From Ignavibacteriales bacterium (GTDB taxonomy: Bacteria > Bacteroidota > Ignavibacteria > Tepidaquicellales > Tepidaquicellaceae): a stretch of 64,000 nt of DNA. Under the pieces are notes generated by a model, which saw only the letters and a list, made by a program, of their open reading frames with translations, was not told the DNA's origin and made no database searches. Positions within the stretch are counted from its first letter, which is position 1; every line of letters begins with the position of its first letter. The stretch lies in contig JACKAC010000001.1 of assembly GCA_020635255.1 (NCBI GenBank), positions 1,279,501 through 1,343,500 of the forward strand. The letters run 5' to 3'. Shown piece by piece: positions 10,001 through 17,936 of this stretch. The position numbers were made by a program, and so were the translations under genes.

Positions 10001-10086
10001 ATTTCGATGAGCTTGGTAAGATAGTCGAAAGAATGAAGGATATTTACAATATTACTACCAACGAGCTAAAGCAAATAGCCGTATAA
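7015..10086 (+). CDS. Cytoplasmic hybrid sensor histidine kinase (PAS-PAS-HisKA-HATPase-REC-REC-degenerate Hpt)
   Basis: 1023 residues without a membrane segment, so it should sense a cytoplasmic signal. Order: unassigned N-terminus (1-125), two PAS domains (about 130-240 and 250-365), HisKA with phospho-acceptor His395 (MSHEIRTP), HATPase with SNAVKF, DTGIGIP and GTGLGLA (about 500-610), receiver 1 (Asp684, IVDMLMP), receiver 2 (Asp826, FMDIQMP) and a C-terminal Hpt-like helical bundle (about 915-1023). In that last domain the site aligned with the catalytic histidine is Asn967 (KSANNLKRIS), so it cannot accept phosphate in the usual way. The intact Hpt protein encoded just upstream probably replaces it. 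Confidence 0.95.
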   Translation: MTDSSFFENIGKEFDIKSEEDFKDALAWLSQVPSYLKVPENVEKLISGLREHFSESQSEEQRPVYYENKEYLLKNLRRLSKEILKDSDYNKLDLDSLSTQKLTEITLNFLNERRKTPGELHVMDPRFFYLLKNLNEVVFQLDSSGKILYLNSHWTDLTGFSVEESIGKNFLNYIHEDDFSQYEEKIKSFINKGESLTVEELRWLTKKDTYIWVELSSNVNREGNEVIISGSIKDISRTRDIEKELKKIENRYDTVLNTVKDIVYQTDKEGKWTYLSNAWEKTTGFTVKESLGRITKEFIHADDRERHGEILRSMIEKNADFDHGHFRITRKDDETRLFEYSRFLIYDEDNNFIGTTGTLTDVTERKKWEEELIKAKEAAEEAAKVKSEFLAIMSHEIRTPMNGVIGMTGLLMETDLTPEQREFVETIRVSGDTLLTLINDILDFSKIESGKMELEEQPFELKECIEDAYDLLASKAVEKKLDLLHLIEKDVPPFIIGDVTRLRQILVNLVSNAVKFTNEGEVFISVRNISDNPEELLLEFSVKDTGIGIPPEKLDVIFESFSQVDSTTTRKYGGTGLGLAICSKLVNLMGGKIWVESTPGKGSIFHFTMKSKPAQLAPAKIYLKSTMSVLQDKRVLIVDDNETNRHILTLQCQMWGMIPRTASSGEDALRIIKDKAPFDLAIVDMLMPEMDGLQLGQEIRKLRTPKQLPMIMLTSVGKQEENEKQFKELFTAYLSKPVKQSYLLDVLLKVFSDEIKQKLELIESEKTKDLNERVPLRILVAEDNIINQKLVLKILQQLGYRSDVASNGTEVIESLRRQYYDIVFMDIQMPEMDGLETTKYIHNHWKKENRPVIIAMTANAMKGDRERFISEGMDDYISKPIMMEEVQNLLRKWGRTTKELQKNGKHQIKSSLMLDLNLISGLNTESNNGNDFSKVVDLYINVAPEILNELSNSYLEQDVDKFRKSANNLKRISFKVGAKRLAELCMKLEHIDSGVDFDELGKIVERMKDIYNITTNELKQIAV

Positions 10087-10171
10087 TCTCCCTATACCGC
10101 TTATTTATCTTATAATTTAATAATATACAGCGTATATTACCAATTCCGGTATTAATTATTCAAAAACTTAC

Positions 10172-11950
10172 ATGAATTTTAATCAAAGAACCCATACTTG
10201 TGGGGAATTAAGGCTTTCCAATAAAGGTGAAAAAGTAACTCTGAACGGGTGGATATACGTAAAAAGAGACCTGGGTGGATTATTTTTTGTAGACCTTCGT
10301 GATAGGTATGGTATTACACAAATTAAGATATCGCCTGATAAAAAAGACATTTATGATAAAATAAGTAAACTAAATCTTGAAAGTGTAATTTCAACATCTG
10401 GTACTGTAGTAGAGCGTGAGAATAAGAATAAAAACATACCGACAGGTGACATTGAGATAGATGTGGATAACGTTGAGATTTTAAATGAATCCGATATAAC
10501 TCCATTTGTTATTGAGGAGAATGTTAAAGCCTCAGAAGACCTCAGATTAAAATATAGGTACCTGGATATGAGAAGAGAAGGGCTTGCAAAGAATATTGTT
10601 ATTCGTAGTAAGGTATATCAGGCAACGCGGAAGTATTTTGAAAAGCTTGGCTTTATCGAGATAGAAACACCTATTTTAATGAAATCAACTCCCGAGGGCG
10701 CCAGGGATTATCTTGTGCCATCGCGGGTACATAAAGGTAATTTTTACGCTCTTCCTCAGTCTCCACAGATATATAAACAGATACTCATGGTAGCAGGATT
10801 TGATAAGTATGTTCAAATATGCAAATGCTTCCGTGATGAAGATCTAAGGGCAGATAGACAGCCGGAATTTTCGCAGATAGACTTTGAGATGAGCTTTGTA
10901 AGACAGGAAGATGTTTTTGAGGTGCTGGAAGGACTATATCAGACTATATGGAAAGAGGTTCTAAATATTGATCTACAAACTCCTTTTATTCAGATGACTT
11001 ACAATGACGTAATTGAAAAATACGGTTCCGATAAACCCGATTTGCGAATTCCCGGAATGGAAATCGGTAACCTTAATGACATTTTTTCCGGATCGGAGTT
11101 TAAGGTATTTCAGGATGTGATAAATGACGGGGGAGTCGTGTCAGGTTTTAAATTGGAAGGACAGGAGACATCGCGTAAACTGTTCGACGAATTAACGGAA
11201 TACGCTAAGAAAGACCTTGGATTTGGAGGCTTAGTGTACATTAAGTTCAATCCTGACGGCGAGATTACTTCCTCGATAAAAAAGTTTCTATCTGAGGCTG
11301 AAATAAATAAACTTAAAGAACAGTTTAATGCTGTTGATGGTGACGTTATATTCATCTTGAGCGGTAAGAAAAAGAAGGTATTGGAAGGATTGGGCAAGTT
11401 AAGAGTTAAACTGGCTCATGATTATAATTTGATCGACAAATCACAGTTTAAATTCCTTATTGTAAAAGATTTTCCATTATTTGCCTATGATGAAGAAACG
11501 GGAGGTTTTGTTGCGGAACACCATATGTTTACAATGCCATTCGATGAGCATTTAAAATATCTAGATAGCAAAGATCGAACAGAGATTGAGAGCATTCGCG
11601 CGTATTGTTATGATGTTGTATTGAACGGAAGTGAGATTACCAGCGGGAGCATCAGGGTTCACCGGCCCGACATACAAAAGAAGATCTTTGATATTGTTGG
11701 ATTTCCTGAGGAGGAAGCACAGAAAAGGTTTGGCTTTATGCTCGAAGCATTCAAATATGGAGCGCCGCCTCACGGGGGTGCAGCCGTCGGATTGGATAGG
11801 GTAGTCGCAATAATATGCGGGCTTGACAGCATACGAGACGTCATAGCCTTTCCTAAGACCATACATGCAGCATCGCCCATGGATGATAGCCCAAGTACTG
11901 TTTCCGAGCAACAATTAAAAGAATTAGGGATAGAATTAAGCAAAAAATGA
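10172..11950 (+). CDS. aspS: Aspartyl-tRNA synthetase
   Basis: Class II synthetase charging tRNA-Asp with aspartate. 592 residues, normal for the bacterial type. An N-terminal OB fold (GWIYVKRDLGGLFFVDLRD) is followed by class II motif 1 (EIETPILMKSTPEGARD), motif 2 (CFRDEDLRADRQPEFSQID), the bacteria-specific GAD insertion (about 290-420) and motif 3 (GAAVGLDRVVAII). The ATG at 10172 leads straight into the family N-terminus. It stands alone, with ahcY 97 bases downstream. Whether it also charges tRNA-Asn cannot be told by eye. Confidence 0.97.
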   Translation: MNFNQRTHTCGELRLSNKGEKVTLNGWIYVKRDLGGLFFVDLRDRYGITQIKISPDKKDIYDKISKLNLESVISTSGTVVERENKNKNIPTGDIEIDVDNVEILNESDITPFVIEENVKASEDLRLKYRYLDMRREGLAKNIVIRSKVYQATRKYFEKLGFIEIETPILMKSTPEGARDYLVPSRVHKGNFYALPQSPQIYKQILMVAGFDKYVQICKCFRDEDLRADRQPEFSQIDFEMSFVRQEDVFEVLEGLYQTIWKEVLNIDLQTPFIQMTYNDVIEKYGSDKPDLRIPGMEIGNLNDIFSGSEFKVFQDVINDGGVVSGFKLEGQETSRKLFDELTEYAKKDLGFGGLVYIKFNPDGEITSSIKKFLSEAEINKLKEQFNAVDGDVIFILSGKKKKVLEGLGKLRVKLAHDYNLIDKSQFKFLIVKDFPLFAYDEETGGFVAEHHMFTMPFDEHLKYLDSKDRTEIESIRAYCYDVVLNGSEITSGSIRVHRPDIQKKIFDIVGFPEEEAQKRFGFMLEAFKYGAPPHGGAAVGLDRVVAIICGLDSIRDVIAFPKTIHAASPMDDSPSTVSEQQLKELGIELSKK

Positions 11951-12035
11951 GTCTTTTGTATAGAAATTTGTAAATTTTATTATTAAGGTTAATGTTCTAT
12001 CTTACGAAGTTCAAACAATAATAATCTAATTAAAT

Positions 12036-12040
12036 AGGAG
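12036..12040 (+). promoter_or_regulatory. Ribosome binding site fixing the TTG start of ahcY
   Basis: AGGAG lies 7 bases before the TTG at 12048. No ATG is available in frame at a better distance, so the TTG is the likely start. Confidence 0.65.
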
Positions 12041-12047
12041 AATATAA

Positions 12048-13367
12048 TTGAGCACAGAAACTCTTGAAATGACACAAGATTATAAAGTTAAAGATATTTC
12101 CCTCGCCGAATGGGGGAGAAAAGAGATCGAACTTGCAGAGGCAGAGATGCCGGGTTTAATGGCAATTAGGAGAGAATATTCCGAATCAAAGCCATTAAAA
12201 GGAACAAGGATCGCCGGCTGTCTTCATATGACTATTCAGACAGCGGTTCTCATCGAAACTCTAAAGGAATTGGGTGCCGAAGTAAGATGGTCCTCATGCA
12301 ACATATTTTCAACTCAGGATCACGCGGCGGCAGCAATTGCAAAAGCCGGAATACCGGTCTTTGCATGGAAGGGTGAAACACTAGAGGAATACGATTGGTG
12401 TATCGAACAGACTTTATTCTTTGGTGAAGATAAACAGCCTTTGAATATGATCCTCGATGATGGGGGAGATCTTACGAATGTTGTTCTGGATAATTATCCT
12501 GAACTTGCACAAAACGTAAGAGGAATTACCGAAGAGACCACTACTGGCGTTCACAGACTTTATGAAAGAATGAAAAAAGGCACACTGCCTGTTCCATGTA
12601 TCAATGTAAATGACTCCGTAACAAAGTCGAAATTCGACAACAAATACGGATGCCGTGAATCACTTGTTGACGCAATAAGACGTGGTACTGATGTTATGAT
12701 GGCAGGTAAGGTTGCTGTTGTTTGTGGATACGGAGATGTAGGTAAAGGTTCAGCAGAGTCATTGAGAGGCGCCGGTGCCAGGGTCATGGTTACAGAAATA
12801 GATCCTATCTGTGCGCTCCAGGCGGCTATGGAAGGATATGAAGTTGTACTCCTTGAAGAAGTTGCCGGGAAAGCAGACATCTTTGTTACCGCAACAGGAA
12901 ATAAAGACATTATTACCGGAGAGATATTTAAGAAGATGAAAGACAAAGCTATTGTTTGTAATATCGGTCACTTCGACAATGAAATAGATATGGCGTGGCT
13001 GAATGAGAACTATGGAAATACAAAGACAAATATAAAGCCTCAGGTCGATATGTATAAGATTGATGGCAAAGATATTATTGTCCTTGCTGAAGGAAGACTT
13101 GTTAATCTGGGCGTTGCAATGGGTCATCCCTCATTTGTAATGTCAAACTCATTTGCAAACCAGGTGCTTGCACAGATCGAGCTTTGGAATCATCCTGAAA
13201 AGTATGAAAATAAAGTTTATGTTCTTCCGAAACATCTTGATGAGAAAGTAGCAAAACTTCACCTTGATAAAGTTGGGGCAAAATTAACTAAACTTTCTCC
13301 TGATCAAGCTGAATATATTGGTGTTGAAGTTGAAGGACCATTTAAAACTGATTGGTATAGGTATTAA
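12048..13367 (+). CDS. ahcY: Adenosylhomocysteinase (S-adenosylhomocysteine hydrolase)
   Basis: Splits S-adenosylhomocysteine into adenosine and homocysteine, keeping methyltransferases free of product inhibition. 439 residues with the substrate region (LHMTIQTAVLIETL, SSCNIFSTQDHAAAA) and the tightly bound NAD site GYGDVGKGSAESLRGAGARV. The C-terminus ends KTDWYRY, matching the family's conserved Lys-Tyr tail that closes the NAD site of the neighbouring subunit. Start is TTG, supported by AGGAG 7 bases before. The gene is followed by a tRNA gene rather than by other methionine-cycle genes. Confidence 0.97.
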   Translation: MSTETLEMTQDYKVKDISLAEWGRKEIELAEAEMPGLMAIRREYSESKPLKGTRIAGCLHMTIQTAVLIETLKELGAEVRWSSCNIFSTQDHAAAAIAKAGIPVFAWKGETLEEYDWCIEQTLFFGEDKQPLNMILDDGGDLTNVVLDNYPELAQNVRGITEETTTGVHRLYERMKKGTLPVPCINVNDSVTKSKFDNKYGCRESLVDAIRRGTDVMMAGKVAVVCGYGDVGKGSAESLRGAGARVMVTEIDPICALQAAMEGYEVVLLEEVAGKADIFVTATGNKDIITGEIFKKMKDKAIVCNIGHFDNEIDMAWLNENYGNTKTNIKPQVDMYKIDGKDIIVLAEGRLVNLGVAMGHPSFVMSNSFANQVLAQIELWNHPEKYENKVYVLPKHLDEKVAKLHLDKVGAKLTKLSPDQAEYIGVEVEGPFKTDWYRY

Positions 13368-13382
13368 AATTTATAGATATTT

Positions 13383-13455
13383 GCTATCGTAGCTCAGCTG
13401 GTAGAGCAGCTCATTCGTAATGAGCAGGTCACCGGTTCGAATCCGGTCGATAGCT
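13383..13455 (+). tRNA. tRNA-Thr (anticodon CGT)
   Basis: Full cloverleaf: acceptor stem GCTATCG/CGATAGC, D arm GCTCAGCTGGTAGAGC, anticodon stem GCTCA/TGAGC with loop TTCGTAA (anticodon CGT, reading ACG) and T arm ACCGG-TTCGAAT-CCGGT. The CCA end is not encoded: T at 13455 is the discriminator and CAA follows. The anticodon arm resembles that of E. coli tRNA-Thr(CGT). Confidence 0.95.
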
Positions 13456-13456
13456 C

Positions 13457-13482
13457 AAAAGCAGGTTCAAGCCTGCTTTTTT
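13457..13482 (+). terminator. Rho-independent terminator after tRNA-Thr
   Basis: AAAAGCAGG (13457-13465) pairs perfectly with CCTGCTTTT (13472-13480) around a 6-base loop, followed by more T. It starts only two bases after the tRNA and should release a short precursor. Confidence 0.85.
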
Positions 13483-13529
13483 GTTATATAACACAATTAT
13501 ATTCAATTTTTTCTGAATTTTTATTTAAC

Positions 13530-13537
13530 TAGATTTG
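13530..13537 (+). promoter_or_regulatory. Possible -7 box for the RCK channel gene
   Basis: TAGATTTG fits TAnnTTTG and lies 19 bases before the start codon at 13557. The -33 element is weak (T-rich, no clean TTTG), so this is a tentative call. Confidence 0.3.
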
Positions 13538-13556
13538 AAGTGATAAAATCTAAATA

Positions 13557-14576
13557 ATGTTTAGAACCGAAATATTTAAAAGATTATATGGCTCAGGGCT
13601 TGGATTAGTTATTACGGTGCTCGTGGGCACTTTTGGATATTGGATACTATTGGATAAAAAGTTTGGGCTTTTCGATTGTTTTTTCATGACGTTTATAACT
13701 ATTACCACTATTGGATTTGACGAAGTTATACCTCTCCAGGAATATGCAGGGGCAAGGATGTTTACGGTAATTGTAGCAATGGCCGGAATTGGATTTATTA
13801 CATATTTTGTATCTACATTTGCGGCTGCCATTATTGAAGGTTATATCAGACAAAATTATCAAAAAAGTAAAATGGAAAAGTTAATAAGTCAACTCAGCAA
13901 GCATTATATTATCTGTGGGCTAAATCCCTATACAAAGAAAGTAATCGAGGAAATGGATGAAGCTGGCAGGGATCATATTATCGTTGACCCTGACGGTGAG
14001 AAATTAGAAGACATACGAAAATCACTTAAGAAAGAGTGTTTTATGGAAGGAGATCCTACAGAAGATGAAACGCTGCAGAAAGCCGGAATAGGGACTTCTA
14101 GCGGGGTATTTGCGGCTACTGAAGATGATAATACTAACCTGGTTATTAGCCTGTCTGCTAAGCGTTTAAATCCGGGTATCCGTGTTATTGCATTTTGCTT
14201 CGACCGAAAGAATCTAGAAAAGATCAAGTTGGCTGGAGCAGATAAGGTAGTTTCACCTACGAATATTGGTGGCATGCGTATGGCTTCCGAGATGATCCGT
14301 CCTGATGTAACTACATTTCTTGACTTTCTATTGAAAGAAGACAGTAAATCTTTCAGAATAGAAGAATTAATCGTGTCTGAGCAGTACCATGGCAAGAACA
14401 TGAAGGAAATCGATGTCTCAAAGCTTAAATCAACAATTATAATGGCTGTAAAACAAAATAATGATTGGATATTCAAACCCGGCGAAGATTTCACAATCTA
14501 TAAAGGTGATATTCTTATTGTCATGACTACGGATGAAGAACGTAAAATTTTAGAAAGCGATCTCGCCGAACAATAA
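13557..14576 (+). CDS. RCK-regulated potassium channel (two-TM pore plus TrkA-N and TrkA-C domains)
   Basis: 339-residue membrane channel. One membrane helix (about 14-33), a pore loop with filter-like TITTIGFDE, then a second helix (about 65-95) make the Ion_trans_2 pore; the filter carries Phe where TVGYGD has Tyr. A cytoplasmic TrkA-N/RCK domain begins near HYIICGLNPYTKKVIEE and a TrkA-C domain (about 260-335, FRIEELIVSEQYHGKNM) closes the protein. The RCK nucleotide loop reads GLNPYT where GxGxxG is expected, so the bound ligand may differ from NAD(H). Likely role is potassium flux in osmotic or pH balance. Confidence 0.9.
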   Translation: MFRTEIFKRLYGSGLGLVITVLVGTFGYWILLDKKFGLFDCFFMTFITITTIGFDEVIPLQEYAGARMFTVIVAMAGIGFITYFVSTFAAAIIEGYIRQNYQKSKMEKLISQLSKHYIICGLNPYTKKVIEEMDEAGRDHIIVDPDGEKLEDIRKSLKKECFMEGDPTEDETLQKAGIGTSSGVFAATEDDNTNLVISLSAKRLNPGIRVIAFCFDRKNLEKIKLAGADKVVSPTNIGGMRMASEMIRPDVTTFLDFLLKEDSKSFRIEELIVSEQYHGKNMKEIDVSKLKSTIIMAVKQNNDWIFKPGEDFTIYKGDILIVMTTDEERKILESDLAEQ

Positions 14577-14663
14577 GTTAGAAAATACTTTAATTATCCT
14601 ATTCTATCCGCCTTATATTTATATCTAATAATATATTAATATTTAAATTAAATTCTATAAATA

Positions 14664-14697
14664 AAGAAACCCCGATCAATCACGATGGGGTTTCTTC
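14664..14697. terminator. Convergent terminator between the channel gene and the usher gene
   Basis: AAGAAACCCC with ATC pairs with GATGGGGTTTCTT around a small loop, with one bulged G. T-rich sequence follows on both strands, so it may serve both converging genes. A second perfect 10-bp hairpin, CTTGAAATTA/TAATTTCAAG (14703-14728), lies next to it on the usher side. Confidence 0.65.
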
Positions 14698-14762
14698 TTA
14701 GCCTTGAAATTACGTTCATAATTTCAAGTTTACCCTAATTTTTTAGTCTTCACTTACTAAAC

Positions 14763-17700
14763 TTATTTTTCCCTTGGTTTACCTCTTCCTTTTTTGTCAT
14801 AATACTGACCTTCGATGTTCAGGAATTCCTGTTTCTGCTCATCGGATAGGTGAGGTATCTTCAATACCTGTCTAGGGTATATCAGGTTAGGATTAGTTAT
14901 TGTAGTTTTTACCCCTTCCGGAGCTGAGATTATGCCGTCTTTATTGGCTTCCCAGATAGCGGGCCAAAGGTGCGGGTTATCGTAATGTTTCTTCATTCCG
15001 GCGATTTTCCACAAACAATCACCTTTAACTACGGTATATCCTGTATCTTCACCTTTTTCTACTGTTTCAGATTCCCACTGCTCGAGATTTGTCTTCATCT
15101 TTTCATATCTTTCTGCAAATTCTGGTAATGCTGTATATTGCGAAGCAGATATCTCATCAAAGAATTCCTTGTGCGCCTCATCATGTGTTCCAACCCTGCT
15201 GTTTATGCGTTTCTCTGTGTAAAGGAATTTTGCTCTGAAACTTGCAATTTCCTGCTCGTCAATGTTAGATATTGTACTGTTGTCAAGTTTTAATACAAAA
15301 TTAAGTTCTTTTATCTCTTTGTCGTCATTCTCATCATAAATAGTAAAATCTATCTTGTCTGGTTCTGTTTCTGCGCCAAGCATCTCTACCATGGCTGAAT
15401 CGACATAAGCTGTATAGTCACCCGGTAAAAGACCAAGATAATATAATGTTCCATCATTAAATGACGTGATTACTTTTTCCTCGTCGTTCTCATGGTTTTG
15501 TATATGGATCTTAACACTTGGCAAAGGAATTTCAGCACCGTCTTTTACTGCAACAACATTTCCATAAACTTCTTGTGAGAAATAGAACGGGATCTCAACA
15601 AGTTTGATCTGGTTTGGATCTGTTACCAGTCCGAACTTTTGGAACTTAGGCTGAAGGAATGGATTCTTTCCCGATAGGGGATTAATTTCGACATTATATT
15701 CTCTGTACGGAGTAAGCTCACTGGCAATAAGTACACCGTCATCATTTCTATCCAGCTGTACGTTCTGATTAAACTTAAGATCGATATCATCGACCATAGG
15801 TTCACCTTTGTCGTACTTACCGTTACCATTTTCATCCTGGAACATTTTAAATGCAACACCACCTGTACCTACACTCTGTCTCTTGGTTGTAAATATATTT
15901 TTATTTGCGTTATCGTAGCCAACTGTTCCATGCACGTTCATTATTAATGACTTATCGTCTACAATCGTATTTGTAACTGCAAACGGAAACTCATATTTAA
16001 AAACAACGTTGAATGATGAAAAATTATATTGAAGATCGTTTGAATAATTAAATTCGATCCTTGCGTTCCTTGTAAGATTGCTTGAGTATGTTAGCTTTGC
16101 ATTCGCGAATTGGTTATTAACGGCATCATATTTTACAACTGTGCTGAAATATTTACCTGACATAAGTTCAGGGAATATTCCATTTAAAAATGTTGCAGGG
16201 GTACTTAAGCCAAACCGTATTTCTCTCCTTACACCTGTTGAATACTGTGATTGCTCTTCAGAGTACGCATAGTTAATTGACGGACTGAAGTTTAACATCG
16301 AGAAATTTGCTCCTACATCGAGTTTATAATGCTTAGAATCGATTGTTTTCTCATAAAGCGCCTGTCCCTGTACACCAGCTTTAATGTCCATTATATTGAC
16401 CGGAATACCTGATGTAATCTCGAAATCTTCCTCCAGATTTCTAACGTTATATACCTTATTCTGCTTGTATTTTGTATACTTTAAGCTAAACGATTGCAGA
16501 TCGAAATATGAAGCGCTTATAGAAACTCTGTGATAAAGCTCAGGTGCAAAAGTGTAGTTGAATAAATAATCATCCATGACCCTGCCTGATAGGGAATTAA
16601 AGAAAACCGGATTATTAAATACAACTCCATCTGTGGATGTGAAATCTACTCCAGCTCTATCCGTTAGCCAAGAGGTGATTCCATAACCAAGGCTTCCATG
16701 ATACATCATATCCTTGGTGTCATTCTGCTGTCCAAAATTTAAATAGTACTGAAAATCACCCTTTGGCAGGTAATCAAATGGAACTTGTATCCTCCTGTTA
16801 TTCTCGATTAACTGTCCATCAGGGCTGTAAATTTTTAACTCAATGGTGTTCGAGCCATATGTCATGGGTATGTTAAACTGGTAATTACCAAGATCGTCCG
16901 CTCTCGTGTAAGCAACCATCTGGTTATTTATATACAACTCCACATCACTTAACGGGACAGTTTTATCAACAAGTACATACGATCCGAAATTCCCCTCCAC
17001 TTCGAATGGTGCGTTTGTCAATGAAACTCCTGTAAACGAATGCGGGTCTATCCCTTTTGACTGAAGCTTGCTACCGAGTAACACCTGGTTAAGCAACTTC
17101 TCTTTACCAAATACATATCTCCAGTTAATATCATAATCAAAATCATTATGATCATGAGATTCACTGCCACTGAGATTTATATTAAGATCGCCACCCATTA
17201 GCTCACTTCCTGAATTGATACTATAGCTGTAATTAGGATAGGAGCCTTCTGACATACTTGAAGAAAAGAAATAATCTATAAATTCACCCTTTAACCAATT
17301 CTTTGTCCTTTTGAAAAGTAATGGAGTTTCTTTGGTAGTTGTTTCGTCTTCTAATAATGCCTCTCTTAAGCTTTCCCTTTTTGCCCTTGCTTCCAGGGGC
17401 GTATTTTCCTCCGTATAAAGCCCAAGTGAGAGCTGACTTAGATCAACTACTATCTCCATATTAAAGGCTGCTGAAAGAACAGTAGGGGAGATGAATATTT
17501 CTCCTTCATCACTAATAAATGCGTCACTCTTTGAGAACCTGGTTGTTTGTCCGTTAAAGGTTATTTCTCTCGAATCCAGATCTATCATATACTCTCTACC
17601 GGAGTACATATAATATCCCGAAATTCTGTTTCCTGTCTGTGTATTGTTGATCTGTAAAGAATTAAAGAATTGCTGAACAGGTATGTATGTATTCTCGCCA

Positions 17701-17936
17701 TTGTAGTAGCAGGTAAAAAGCGTACTAACAAGGCCGGCGTAATTGAAATTCAAATACATTTCCTCCGGACCTGTTTCAGTTTCTTCTTTGGAAACATTAC
17801 TTTCAGGATTTTCTGTAACTATTGAAACCGAATCCTTATCTGTCTTATCGCCTGCTGCATTTGTTTCCTGAGAAAATACAGGACTAATGGGCACTAATGC
17901 AAAGAACAGCGATATGATTATGAGAACGTTTTTCAT
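14763..17936 (-). CDS. Usher-like outer-membrane protein with C-terminal LysM domain
   Basis: About 1057 residues with a signal peptide (cleavage near PVFSQ). Region 55-190 is a small beta-rich N-terminal module (FISPTVLSAAFNMEIV). Residues about 215-700 have the alternating pattern of a large beta-barrel, and near 330-420 lies a plug-like segment (VELYINNQMVAYTRADD, then SPDGQ and PKGDFQYYLNFGQ), as in fimbrial ushers. Next come a calcium-loop segment DENGNGKYDKGEP (about 710), a carboxypeptidase-regulatory-like beta domain, and a LysM domain (about 968-1029, YTVVKGDCLWKI). The ATG at 17936 overlaps the chaperone stop in TGATG, so the two are translationally coupled. By context it should export and assemble the subunits encoded upstream. 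Usher identity rests on motif reading and neighbours. Confidence 0.75.
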   Translation of the reverse strand: MKNVLIIISLFFALVPISPVFSQETNAAGDKTDKDSVSIVTENPESNVSKEETETGPEEMYLNFNYAGLVSTLFTCYYNGENTYIPVQQFFNSLQINNTQTGNRISGYYMYSGREYMIDLDSREITFNGQTTRFSKSDAFISDEGEIFISPTVLSAAFNMEIVVDLSQLSLGLYTEENTPLEARAKRESLREALLEDETTTKETPLLFKRTKNWLKGEFIDYFFSSSMSEGSYPNYSYSINSGSELMGGDLNINLSGSESHDHNDFDYDINWRYVFGKEKLLNQVLLGSKLQSKGIDPHSFTGVSLTNAPFEVEGNFGSYVLVDKTVPLSDVELYINNQMVAYTRADDLGNYQFNIPMTYGSNTIELKIYSPDGQLIENNRRIQVPFDYLPKGDFQYYLNFGQQNDTKDMMYHGSLGYGITSWLTDRAGVDFTSTDGVVFNNPVFFNSLSGRVMDDYLFNYTFAPELYHRVSISASYFDLQSFSLKYTKYKQNKVYNVRNLEEDFEITSGIPVNIMDIKAGVQGQALYEKTIDSKHYKLDVGANFSMLNFSPSINYAYSEEQSQYSTGVRREIRFGLSTPATFLNGIFPELMSGKYFSTVVKYDAVNNQFANAKLTYSSNLTRNARIEFNYSNDLQYNFSSFNVVFKYEFPFAVTNTIVDDKSLIMNVHGTVGYDNANKNIFTTKRQSVGTGGVAFKMFQDENGNGKYDKGEPMVDDIDLKFNQNVQLDRNDDGVLIASELTPYREYNVEINPLSGKNPFLQPKFQKFGLVTDPNQIKLVEIPFYFSQEVYGNVVAVKDGAEIPLPSVKIHIQNHENDEEKVITSFNDGTLYYLGLLPGDYTAYVDSAMVEMLGAETEPDKIDFTIYDENDDKEIKELNFVLKLDNSTISNIDEQEIASFRAKFLYTEKRINSRVGTHDEAHKEFFDEISASQYTALPEFAERYEKMKTNLEQWESETVEKGEDTGYTVVKGDCLWKIAGMKKHYDNPHLWPAIWEANKDGIISAPEGVKTTITNPNLIYPRQVLKIPHLSDEQKQEFLNIEGQYYDKKGRGKPREK

